Source: Lepas anatifera (lineage: Eukaryota > Arthropoda > Thecostraca > Lepadidae). Taken from it: DNA of 64,000 nucleotides. This document shows, one piece after another, positions 10,906-37,003 of this stretch. The stretch's first letter is position 1, and every line of letters begins with the position of its first letter. Under the pieces are notes generated by a model. It saw only the letters and a list, made by a program, of their open reading frames with translations. It did no database searches and was not told where the DNA came from. Both the position numbers and the translations under genes were made by a program. The stretch is taken from the NCBI GenBank assembly GCA_034440635.1, contig JAOTON010001669.1, positions 1,431,501 through 1,495,500 on the forward strand, read 5' to 3'.

Positions 10906-11158
10906 GCATCACAAAGCTGGCCATCAAGTACATTGCCCTGGCAGTCATGCTGGAACTTTGCATTTTAGGCATCGAAATATAGCTAGGTAGATTTATTGTG
11001 ACCAACCTTTACCTAAATCATGATCTAATGTTGTAAAGAAGGGATCCATGAGAACCTAAATAAATGTTCTCATTTTTGTCATTAAATACGTAAATAAGCG
11101 TTGATTAGGCATAGTGAAGCGAGGTTATTTGGCAGCAAATCATTGTTTGTAGTTTTCT

Positions 11159-11443
11159 CAGGGGCGTAGCCAGGATTTCGCTCACGGAGGGGCGGCACCT
11201 CGAAAAGGGCCCCTGCGACAGCGCCAAGGGCCCTGATGGGTAAAAAGGGTCCTGCTTGTTACAGAATAGAGTGCTGAAGAGGGCTTAAGAGGGCCCTGTC
11301 AGGTATCAAATGTCAAATTTGGCCACAGAGCATAGTGCGGGTGAGCCGCGCTTCGCGCGGCTCGTGTCCTCAGGGGGCCCTTCGGGCCCCCTGAGGGAGG
11401 GGCGGCTGTCCCTGCCGCCCTCGCCCCCTTGGCTACGCCCCTG
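11159..11443. mobile_element. hAT-type MITE (CAGGGGCGTAGCCA family)
   Basis: The ends are CAGGGGCGTAGCCAGG and CTTGGCTACGCCCCTG, with the exact 8-bp direct repeat AGTTTTCT at 11151-11158 and 11444-11451. It is 285 bp and non-coding. An internal palindromic block (GGGGGCCCTTCGGGCCCCCT near 11375-11395) could fold. A second copy lies at 63689-63970. Confidence 0.85.
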
Positions 11444-11451
11444 AGTTTTCT

Positions 11452-11750
11452 TAACAGTTTTTAATTTTGTAAATAAGATGAACAGGGTCTGAATATCTGT
11501 AAATATACATAAAAGCGCACTCTTGGTAAAGAAATATTGAAATCCTCCAAAAGAGCTTAGAAATGTATTTCTTATTCAAAAAAGTCAGAAGTAAAAAGCA
11601 AAAAAATGCATTTTACTGCGATTTATTAGATCATAATACAACCTGAAATCATAGGGCAAAATTTAATGTATCAATTTTTCATATATTGACAGCCTAGTGT
11701 GCATACCTGCCTCATTGAACCCAAACGAGCTTTTTAAGACTGTTCATAAT
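11452..11750. other. AT-rich unassigned stretch
   Basis: I see no gene or repeat here. Confidence 0.4.
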
Positions 11751-11754
11751 TACG

Positions 11755-12660
11755 GGCCCCCGTGGGCTGGCCCCCCTTGAGGTGGGCCCCCTCTACGGTT
11801 GCCCCCCCCACTTTTCAAACCGTTCCCACGCCCCTGGATTCTACCAATATGAGGAATTATTCCCCTGTCAACGGGGCCATGCATCTTGGGGCCCACTGCC
11901 CTATGGGCCAATTTCCTTTAGGGGCTTCTTTTCCTGGGACCCCCTGCTTCTGAAACCCACTACCACCAGAGGGACCCCGAAAGGCCGACTGTAAATAGTT
12001 GGCCCTTGCCCGTGTGACTATCTACCTCCTGGGCCTCTGCCCCTGAATACCTCCACAAGAAGGCCCCTACTATACTTCAGGAGGATTCCTGCTCCTCGGG
12101 CTCCCATCTCGAATTGGGAGCCCTGCTCACGAGGGCCCTAACGTCTGCTGCCGATCGTATCTAGGGAGCCCACCGTCAATGGGGGTCCAATATCCCTAGG
12201 GACCCAAAAGCTGGGACCCTCTGCTCGTGACCCCTGCTCAAGGAGGCCTCAAATTTCTGGCGTCGACCGGATCTAGGGGCCCACTGAATGGGGTCCACCT
12301 TCACTAGGGACCCCAGCTGATGGGGACCCCTGCTCACGGAAGCCCCAACGTTTGGGGCTGGATGCATTCAGGGAGCCCACTGCCAATTGGGGTTCACTTT
12401 TCCTAGGGACCTAAGCTTCTGGGGCCTCCTGCTCTTGAGGACGCCCTGATCACGGGGGCCTTACGTCTGGGGCCCACAGCATCTAGGGGCCCTCTGTCAA
12501 TGCGCTCCCCTTTCCCTAGGGACCCCAGCTGCTGGGGGCCCTGCTCGTGGATCCCCCTACTCATGGAGGCCTCAACATCTGGGGCCGACTGCATCAAGGG
12601 GGCCCACTGTCAATGGGGCTCACTTTCCCTATGGACCCCAGCTCCTGGGGGCCCATTTCA
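11755..12660 (+). repeat. tandem array of about 112-bp GC-rich units
   Basis: Successive units begin with ATCTAGGGGCCCACTG-like sequence at 12159, 12271, 12366, 12481 and 12593, that is, spacings of 112, 95, 115 and 112. Each contains TTTCCCTAGGGACCCCAGCT, CTGCTCACGGAGGCC and TCTGGGGCCGACTGC-like blocks. The region left of 12159 is a more degenerate continuation. No coding frame is conserved between units. Confidence 0.8.
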
Positions 12661-12694
12661 TTTCAATCGACGAAAATCGATGTCAAAGAAAAAG

Positions 12695-12765
12695 CTTGAG
12701 CTCTTATTGGGGTATGACCCTGTTGCTCATATAGCACTAATAAATAATAATAAATAAATAAATGG
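12695..12765 (+). mobile_element. LINE 3' tail remnant
   Basis: The sequence GACCCTGTTGCTCATATAGC followed by an ATAA-rich tail (to about 12763) matches, in reverse complement, the start of the LINE fragment at 3690-3654 (GTTGCTCATATATACTG and its tail). Only the extreme 3' end remains. Confidence 0.5.
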
Positions 12766-12890
12766 GTGCGTACGGTACAGGCCTGAAGAAGCAGGCCAGT
12801 TTGCGCACAGTTGCACCGATTCACTATAAACTGTCGGGGGGCCCATCCAAAAACCTGTTGGTGCTCTAGCACCAGGAGCACCAATGGGAG

Positions 12891-13397
12891 TTACGCCCTG
12901 TGTGTATCCCTTGCTACTGTAAGTTGGTTGTTATGCATTTTGATCCGTCCGATAGTCGGATAGGTTGTGACAAAACGCTGCCTAAAATTATCCTCCCGTT
13001 TGATCCTGTATGTGTTTCCCTGTCTGCAGCTAACGACAAGAAACGGACCACTCCAACGTTCCTGCAATTTTCCAGGCATTCCCGGCTTCATGGGAACCTT
13101 CATAAAAACTCTGTCCCCCTCCTGAAAGTGTACCACACGATTGTCCTGCTGGCTCCGAGCAACCCGCGCCATCTTCACTTTCTCTTCCCGGGCAATCACA
13201 TATTGGTGTGTGTGTGCACGTAACAAGTCCCGAGTCAATTGCCGAGCCCATGTTCTTTCGGTAGCTGGTTTGGAAACCTCGCGACCAGGATAGACGACCG
13301 CTGGAGTGCGCGGGTGACGGCCGAATTGCAGGTAAAACGGCGATTTTCCTGTCGTTGCATGTGGTGCGCTCATGTATTCATATTGGGATAGACGACC
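12891..13397 (-). pseudogene. Ty3/gypsy-type LTR retrotransposon integrase C-terminal remnant
   Basis: The minus-strand frame gives the end of the integrase core (S-A-P-H-A-T-T-G-K-S-P-F-Y-L-Q-F-G-R) and then the linker. A C-terminal chromatin-binding-like segment with G-D-R-V-F-M-K-V-P and W-S-G-P-F-L-V-V follows. These are typical of Ty3/gypsy-type Pol. Upstream (higher coordinates) a TGA directly precedes the frame, and no reverse transcriptase, protease, Gag or LTR is seen, so it is an isolated fragment. Its neighbours are the 112-bp array and the LINE tail downstream, and the THAP fragment on the other side. Confidence 0.8.
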
Positions 13398-13833
13398 TCA
13401 CCTCATTCCTGAAGGATCGGAGACTAATAATAATAATCCGTCGACCGTCCGAAGAATAATTATCCGAAGAATAATCCGTCGACCACTTGTAACCGGACGG
13501 TGCGTATTGGTGAATGACCATTAGCTTTAGCGCCACCTATAACTAAAAAATCGAGAAATCTAGTTCTATTGGCTTCGGTCATCGAAAGTGTTGGCACCTG
13601 GCGGATTTTTTTGGAAACGCCAGTAGAGGGACTGACGTCTGGCGCGGCTGCTTCATATCCGGCGCATTTTTAAACAAACTCCTTGGTTCCTACACGGTTC
13701 CTATGGTAACGGATTTTCAGTCGTGGTAAACTCGTTGTGAAAGAGCGTGGTTATACGTGACGTTGGGTGGACGTGAATATTGAACACTGGCGTTATTTTC
13801 TTGTTTGTTATAATCTTGGAAAGTTCAAAGAAA

Positions 13834-14061
13834 ATGGAGAAGAGACGGATAACCATTAGATCCAATCAGAAATGCTGCGTTCCTCAGTGTGTATCCTTCC
13901 GAAGAAAGTGTCGAAGTCTCAGCTTTCACAAGTTTCCTCAGGATAAGGTGCTGTCCAAACAGTGGAAGTTGAAACTGAGAATTGGGAAGAAGATAGGCTA
14001 AAATGCTGCTGTCTGTTGCAGACATTTTCAGCCATCTGACTTCCATTGACATCCACCTGGT
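13834..14061 (+). pseudogene. THAP zinc-finger domain, broken
   Basis: From ATG 13834 the frame reads M-E-K-R-R-I, then C-C-V-P-Q-C-V-S at about residues 12-19. Next come S-F-H-K-F-P-Q-D, K-Q-W-K-L-K-L-R-I-G-K-K and, after one in-frame TAA (13999-14001), A-A-V-C-C-R-H-F-Q-P-S-D-F. The C2-C-H spacing, H-K-F-P, W and H-F-x-x-S-D-F are the hallmarks of the THAP DNA-binding fold found in P-element-derived proteins. A second stop follows. A donor-like CTG|GTAAGC stands at about 14060, where similarity to the intronic repeat soon begins. It is a single decayed exon; no partner exons were found. Confidence 0.8.
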
Positions 14062-14079
14062 AAGCGGCTGTGAGGCCAG

Positions 14080-14440
14080 TGTACAAAGTATGGCATTTTC
14101 GACGAGATCTCGTCGGCGCGAGTGCCCTTGGAGACAGGGCCGAGTGGTGCGAATTTTATCAACCTGGTGCGAATTTGCAAGGTTAGTGACACTTAAAATA
14201 AACAAATAATGGCTGAATGGCTATTAAGACACAGGAGGGGCCTTATAAAAAGCCCTTAATTAACTGACTAATGATTGAGGTAGCATTGCATTGCAGGGGA
14301 AGGAATGGGTGCATTTTTTTCTCTGGTATGTGGCATATTGGTGCGAATTTTTGGGGGATGGTGGTGCGAGAATTTTAGATGGCTGGTGCGACTCGTCTGG
14401 CCTGCTGCCATACTTTGCAGACTGGCTGTGGGGTAATCTC
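14080..14440 (+). repeat. interspersed repeat shared with SRP54 intron 1, copy 1
   Basis: It shares an ordered series of blocks with 17226-17585: TTTTCGACGAGAT, GAGTGGTGCGAATTTTATCA, GGGGCCTTATAAAA, TGAGGTAGCATTGCA and TCTGGCCTGCTGCCATACTT, ending in TTTGCAGACTG. Copies have many small gaps, so the duplication is old. It follows the THAP fragment. Confidence 0.75.
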
Positions 14441-14518
14441 CAGTTCTGCTTATGCCTCCTTTCACTCCCTTGAGCCTGCTTCTAGCAGGAGTAGGCCTTT
14501 ATCCTTGGGCCGTCATCA

Positions 14519-14790
14519 AAGGCGGATCCAGGATTGCCGATCGGGGGCACCTTCCCGGGGGAGGCGCCATTCTTGACCGAGAAACCCTATCGGATGAGAG
14601 CAAAACCCTATCGGTGGGAGCCGACTTTCGCATCCTGGGGTGGAGGGGGTGGGAAGCGAAATTTCAGGAGGCGTGGCCATTTCAGGGGGCGCCGAGGGTT
14701 AATGGCGGGGGGGCACATACTCCCTTTGCCCCTGGATCTGCCTATGGGGCACATGCCCACTTTGCTGTCCCCTTGGATCCGCCTATGGCT
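14519..14790 (+). mobile_element. hAT-like MITE remnant (GGCGGATCCAGGATTGCC family)
   Basis: It begins AAGGCGGATCCAGGATTGCC and ends in GGATCTGCCTATGG / GGATCCGCCTATGG. The middle (GGGGTGGGAAGCGA, CATTTCAGGGGGCGCC) is shared with 16008-16260 and, more diverged, 43600-43810. I could not define a target duplication. Confidence 0.55.
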
Positions 14791-14799
14791 GTATTCCTT

Positions 14800-16000
14800 T
14801 TAGCCCGGGAAACTGACATCTTGAAATAATTCGGTAGATATACGCCTTTATTCGTTTCAAGCTGTCTGAAATTCCAGTTTGAATGTACGATGGAAAATGC
14901 GTTTCCAAACATAAGCGTCGCCACCGGCAAAGAAGTGGGGGGTGCAGCAAACTTTAACCTGATCCTGACTACAAACTTTGCTCCTTGGGACCAAAAACTC
15001 CTCGAATTTGGGCTCCTCACTGCCTTCTGCAGCGGCCGGTTATAAGCCACTGCCACATACCAGGCATAAAACACGTATAATTCACCGCTTACCATGCTAT
15101 TCCCGGGCCCACTAACGGTGTTTACCTTTCAGAGTCCCTCTTTCGCGGCCATCTTGGATGGCACACTAGCGCCCCTGGTGAGCGTGACCGGGGTCAATAT
15201 CAGCTGGCTTAAAATATATTTTGTCGCAATCGCGCAGCAACTATCTCCATGAGAAGTACAATCAATTTGCGGTAATTTAAATATTAATATACAAAATTGT
15301 ACTTCTTGATTTGTTCTTGAAAACAAGTATCAAAGTTTGCCTTCTCAAAAATCGATCACTTAGCTCTCGATTTTGCTTGATCACAGACATGACGCTACGC
15401 CGCGAGATGTTTTTAGGTGCAGTGTGTGTGAAGTGTCTCAGACAGGCCCTGTCGGTTGGTTGTTTTCTGTTTTTGGTTGTTTTTTGGTCACGAACATGCC
15501 TTTTTTGAGGTTAAATTTAAAGTTTTTGGATAAATTAAGTTTAGATATTTAGAAAAGGCCTGGATCTTGTTTGCCTTAATGTCTGTGAGTGAAAATGTTG
15601 ACAAATCTAGTAGCTTTGGTTGTTTACTAAAGTATACTAGTTGGATCCTGCTGCGGTTTTACTGAGCCGAACACTGTAAAGAGAAAACGACGGCCCGAGG
15701 GAGAATAAAACCATGAACGCTGCGGGGTGAGGGAGTGGGGTTGGGCAATATGGAATGTAACGATGTGGGTCGCTTCGGCCCGTTTTGCGCTGTAGGCTAA
15801 TGGCGTGCCGCGCTCTACAGTTGGTCTGGGCGGAGCGCGGACGGGGATGTGCCCCTTGGCTTGGGGCGTGCCCCTTGTCCACCAGTGCCTCCCCTTGTTT
15901 TGGGGACCACCCTGTCCCCGAAAACCCTGGCTACGCCTCTGCCATTGTGTAATGTGATTTAATTTTATCAGTTGTTGTATTGGGCTGTTTATATAAACAG
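14800..16000. other. unassigned stretch upstream of SRP54
   Basis: No gene is supported. A CGGCCATCTT motif at about 15148 (AAGATGGCCG on the minus strand, YY1-like) begins a minus-strand frame that stops after seven codons, so I do not call it. About 15927-15942 is CCTGGCTACGCCTCTG, a lone end of the CAGGGGCGTAGCC MITE family. Confidence 0.4.
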
Positions 16001-16007
16001 GGCCTGT

Positions 16008-16260
16008 CTGGGCGGATCCGGATTGCCAGTGGGGGGTTCTTCGGGGGGGGTGTACCAGACCGGGGGCTTTATTCGGACGGGGGATTTTGGTGGAACCCAT
16101 GGTGGGCGCCAATTGGCAGGGCTGCCCGCATCCTGTGGGGGGAGGGGGTGGGAGCGACATTTGGGGCACCATCGACCTTCGGAGGCGCTGTGACCATTTC
16201 GGTGTGCCTCGGGGCCCCGGGGACACCCGCCCGGGTTTGTCTGGATCGCCATGGTACCAG
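16008..16260 (+). mobile_element. hAT-like MITE remnant, second copy
   Basis: It starts GGGCGGATCCGGATTGCCAG and shares GGGGGTGGGAGCGA and GGCGCTGTGACCATTTC with the copy at 14519. It ends near CTGGATCGCCATGGTACCAG. It is G-rich and has no coding function. Confidence 0.5.
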
Positions 16261-16435
16261 TGGCGGTTAGGAGGTTTGGGGCTCGGCCCTAATTTCGAGG
16301 GGACCCTCCGGATGTCCACTACTTGTTAAGAGGCTGTTGGAGGCTCGGTGGGGGACGTGGGGGGGTTTTTGGGGTGGGCGGGGTTGGCCCTCCCTTGCTC
16401 CGCTGGCCTATGTTTATAGACATAATTGGGGGGCT

Positions 16436-16530
16436 GCCATGCAACTGTCTCATGAGGAGGTAGGCTTTATGTGTGCTGCAACAGTACGGGTGCACACGGG
16501 ACTACCATGTTGCCGATATGTACTTGTCTT
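16436..16530 (+). pseudogene. stray copy of the SRP54 exon 1/intron 1 junction
   Basis: Sequence GCAACTGTCTCATGAGGAGG through TGTGTGCTGCAACAGTA, GTGCACACGGGACTACCATG and TTGCCG aligns with 17058-17150. There the SRP54 exon 1 end (N-A-T-V-I-N-E-E) and donor GTAAGA are followed by the same intronic words. The copy has small deletions, including in the coding part, and lies about 620 bp upstream of the real junction. It lacks the start codon and is not an exon. Confidence 0.8.
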
Positions 16531-16728
16531 TTTGACGTTTTGTTTTGAGCTTTCTGCCTGTATTGCCCGTTTGCCGATACTGCCGAAACGCCTGCGGCAT
16601 CGCGGTGCGTGAAGCCGGACGAGGGCTGTCTCCAAGATACCTGTCTCTCAATCAAATTCTCGTGGTTTCTGGCGCAAAAAGAGAGGAGCGCCGCAGCATA
16701 TGGGACGTCCAGCACACACGCTAGTGGT

Positions 16729-16736
16729 TATAAAAA
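16729..16736 (+). promoter_or_regulatory. candidate TATA box of SRP54
   Basis: TATAAAAA lies 267-274 bases before the SRP54 ATG. With usual spacing, transcription would start near 16758-16762. No transcript data are available and an upstream non-coding exon cannot be excluded. Confidence 0.35.
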
Positions 16737-16762
16737 ACAGTTTGCGCGTCCTGGTGCAGCAT

Positions 16763-16793
16763 AGCAGCAGAAGCAGTTTAGACTTCTGCTGCT
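16763..16793 (+). promoter_or_regulatory. perfect 11-bp hairpin in the presumed 5' leader
   Basis: AGCAGCAGAAG (16763-16773) and CTTCTGCTGCT (16783-16793) are exact inverted repeats around a 9-base loop. If the TATA box above is used, the hairpin would stand at the very 5' end of the mRNA, where cap-proximal structure can hinder ribosome loading. Confidence 0.5.
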
Positions 16794-16987
16794 TCTTCCT
16801 GAAACCGAGATTGTTTCTCAGCCGATTAGGATAACATTTATTGTTTCGGGGTAATGAGAAGTGGTCATTTTGTGAGAAGCGTAGTAAATCGAATTAATAT
16901 AATTGTGACTGGTTGTGGTTTACCTTGAAAGTGAAGATAGATTCGGAATATCTGCTTAATTAGCACATCTTTTATCTGTGATTGTGA

Positions 16988-33931
<16,944 letters not shown>

Positions 33932-36587
33932 TCGGCTCCCCGGCCCGAGCGCAGGACAGGGTGAGGACGCCATTCCCGCCACACGGACGCCAGGGCTGGG
34001 TGAGGTGATTCCCTCAACACGGACGCAGGGGCGAGGGTCGGCTCACCGCTTGTCGGTGAGGTGTGAGACGTGTGCTGCCCATTCAGGAAAGGCTGACGCG
34101 GTAATGCTTCAGAAGCATTGCATGCATGGTTTGGGGCGTGAGTTTTTCCAGCGTGACAGGGATGTGTAGTTGAGCTGCGGGTGAGAGGACTGGAGTGACG
34201 TGATGGAAGCGTGAGTCGCCTTGGGGTGTCTAGGGTTCCCGCTGCCTCGCGGCTGCCTGCTGTGGAGGTGTCGGTGGCCGGCGTCCGCTCGCTCCGAGTC
34301 AGTGTTGTGAAGTGCTGAACAGGCCCCCCGGCGCGCGAATGGATCGGCAGTGCACGGACAGCTGTGTAGTTACGATTGGAATTTGCCTCCAAGCTCATGT
34401 GAAATGCCACACTACCTGGAGGATCTCCCAGATGTTTGCTATATTTTATGTATCGTGTTGCGTAATCCGTGCAATCTTGTCTATATTACTGGACGCGGAA
34501 GTGGCTGAAGCAACGCAAAATATTTCTGAGCCAACAAATGTGTCACCAAATCTACCGCGGTCGTATAACAACATTATCCTCATGACACTAAATCGCAGGC
34601 GCCGGCTGTACATACATTCTTCCCGGCCACAAGTCTCTCGTCAGGAATCACACTGTATCGACAGTGTGGAGGCTTACCACCCGAATCTTATTTTTCACTG
34701 TGAGGGCTAGTCTCGTCACGGCCCATGCTAGGTCGCTGGTGACGGAGCGGGTTTGTCCGGCGCAACGGTGGCGCCCTCAGCGCCTCTGGTGGAGCGGGTC
34801 GCAGCTGCTGCCCTCTGTCCGTCGCGGGCGGGGCTGTGGTGTTTGTGTTACCCGATTCTTGCTTCCGCTGCGCCGTGTACCGAAGTTAGATCTACACTGG
34901 ATTAACGGAGAGCGACCTGCGACTCTGTGGAAGCTGAGGTGGCGGGGTCCGCCGGTCGTCAGCACTGTTGCCGGTGGGGTTGGATCAAGCTCCGGGAGGC
35001 GACTGGTTCCTCCTCCCGTGGTGGTCAGTGCTGCTGTAGCGTCCTCTGGTGTGGTTAGAGGTATTGTGGGTTGTGGGTAAATTCGTACGCTCGTGCCGCG
35101 TTACGCGTGGTTATATTGTGCGTGGTGCTTTACTGTTTCAGCTCTCCAATGGGCTTGGCTGACGAAATTATATCAGTTCTGCCTTTGAGGAAGCGGCTAA
35201 ATGAAGAAAATTTGTACATTGCATGTAGTGTTGGTATTTAATAGGACATATTGTGATTGTATATGTATTTTGAGTTCAGGCGGGGCCACTTATTGGATGA
35301 AGTTGACAATCGTCCGTTATTGAGTACATGCATAGGTTTGGTGTTTGGCCACATCTGACGGCCTGGTTTTAGTACTACGATTGTCATGGCTCACGACGTG
35401 TCAAACGCATCATAACGTCGTGGTGTAAAAGACGGAACCGTAGAAACCAGAGATGGGTACATATTTCGTCGTTTTCAGTTCACGTCATTGAAAAGCAGTG
35501 GCAACAAAAACTGGGTTCTCCACTATGAGGAGGCTCGGGTTTCAGTCGGAATCGAGGCTCAAGAAACGGAGGAGAGACCCGGTTTAATCTCTAGGTCCGG
35601 GGAGGTTCTCCCGGCTTAGGGACTAGAATCAACGACTGGACAATCAGCATGTCTTCTCTTGCACACATTGGCTAATATTGCGCCGTCAATTCATGGGGGG
35701 TTTATGACAGTAAAACAACGACCGTGCTCTGGGACCAGTTAAATGTATAATGTTATCCAAAAGACTTGCTCAGAAATAGGTAACTGGTAGTTTTTATATA
35801 GAACTTGCCTCTTTCCATGTGATTTTCTATTCGAAGGTGGTCTGTTCATTTTTTTGTGTGCAGTATGCCGAAAACTTAACCCCGGATTAATATTCCATAG
35901 TACTTGTCACGCCAGTACTATTTGACGTCAGTTTTATGTAGCTGATGTCGAGGAAAATTGTACGGAAATGAAGCGTTCCAACCTAGTGAGCTAGTGCTGA
36001 ACACCCCACATCAGGGACTTCCAGCCCTCACGGCAGCATTACCCGTTCGACAGTCCGGGAACTGCACGGCCGCACCCGGCTTATACCGCAGCACTGCCGG
36101 TTTGTGGAAGAAAATAGTTGATGGTTTCCTACTTGTTCTCTATCCATTCCGCTTTCTTCATTAATTCATCAATTCTGAGCTCTTTGACTGGCAAGGTGCA
36201 TCCGGTTTTTTTTAGGTCGCCATGGATCCTCGGTTTTGTTTTTATCGCTACCTTAGTCTAAAAGCTAGCTTCGGACCCGTTCGAGCACGTCGTTGGAATG
36301 GCAGCAGCTTTTTTAGAGCATGGCCGTAAAGTATCGGAAAATGCTCGAAGTCAAAATCAGTGAATGCTCTGAGGAAGTCCATTCGGAACGTTACGTTCTC
36401 AGCCTCAATCTAATAATTCTGCCATCGCGACAGTTCTTTCACACTTCAGAATGTATCAGGTCTCAGATATAACGTCTAAGGCAGAGTGTGGTGAATCTCT
36501 CAGAATGTAGCCTTCAGTGGAGGGTGCATCAAGGCCGCCCTCGCCTAGCTTTCAGATGTGCAGGTCTTCATGGCCCCGCATGGCTAT
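33932..36587. other. SRP54 3' region and unassigned sequence
   Basis: The start should be the 3' UTR. I found no convincing AATAAA close to the stop. 33940-35100 is GC-rich with several short frames lacking recognisable domains; beyond 35100 it is AT-richer. No RNA gene or repeat family was recognised. Confidence 0.4.
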
Positions 36588-36684
36588 CCCGCATAGGGGC
36601 CGAGTTCGAAGGGGGTGTTCGAAAACCACCAACCCCCCACCAGGGCGAAGGTGGCTTGGAGGCCCAACGGGGCGCGGGTTAAAG
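36588..36684 (+). mobile_element. solo right end of a family C TTAA element
   Basis: ATCCCGCATAGGGGCCGAGT, CACCAGGGCGAAGGTGGCTT and GGCCCAACGGGGCGCGGGTTAA match the right ends at 5100-5176, 55036-55134 and 63205-63294. The rest of the element is missing. Confidence 0.65.
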
Positions 36685-36830
36685 GACCAAAAGCTAAGGA
36701 TTTGTTTTCTGGTTCCCGTATTTATTTCGAGCGATAGCATGAACGTGCAGGTTTTTATTCAAGCATCCGTGTCCCAAATGTGATGTTTTTCAAAGCCCGT
36801 AGATCAGGAAAGTATATGGTTGCGTAGAGT

Positions 36831-36995
36831 CCGTGGCAGATACAAGGGGTGGGTTGAGGGTCCCAAGCCCCACCCCACCCCAAAATTTCATAATTCTTAC
36901 AGTAACTGCATAGCCGGAGGCTTTTCCGAGGCTATGGCGGGTGCAACTCGGCCCCGTAGCCCCCCCCACCCAGTGAAGTCTTGGATCCGCCACTG
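36831..36995. mobile_element. 165-bp hAT-type MITE
   Basis: The left end CCGTGGCAGATACAAGG and right end CTTGGATCCGCCACTG are imperfect inverted repeats. The flanking 8-mers CGTAGAGT (36823-36830) and CGTAGATC (36996-37003) agree at 6 of 8 sites, consistent with an old target duplication. Confidence 0.6.
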
Positions 36996-37003
36996 CGTAG
37001 ATC

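Larger units (their letters stand above)
9950..10985 (+). pseudogene. unidentified pseudogene, inverted copy 2, interrupted by SINEs
   Basis: The + strand reads L-D-S-L-R-D-I-M-F-E-L-S-C, then A-V-Q-L-N-G-I-P-S-V-C-S-S-A-W-F-V-H-T before a stop. It goes on with I-L-M-T-M-F-R-S-E-E-D-E-V-R, F-A-K-I-I-A-I-R-G-E and F-I-M-T-C-S-L-T-K-C-K-S-L-E-F. After L-R-I-N-S-K-L-D-L-L-G-M at about 10505 two SINE copies intervene. The text resumes at about 10897 with H-L-L-G-I-T-K-L-A-I-K. A CAG near 9956 resembles a splice acceptor, so the source may have had introns. It is clearly broken. Confidence 0.5.

Noticed and set aside
12891..13397. Functional integrase or intact retrovirus-like element
   Set aside because: Only the C-terminal part remains; no other Pol domains, Gag or LTRs are found within reach.
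15129..15158. Minus-strand first exon starting AAGATGGCCGCG
   Set aside because: The frame stops after seven codons, and no downstream exon or clear promoter supports a gene.
16008..16330. Gly-rich + strand frames upstream of SRP54
   Set aside because: They overlap a G-rich MITE remnant in several frames at once, with no conserved reading.
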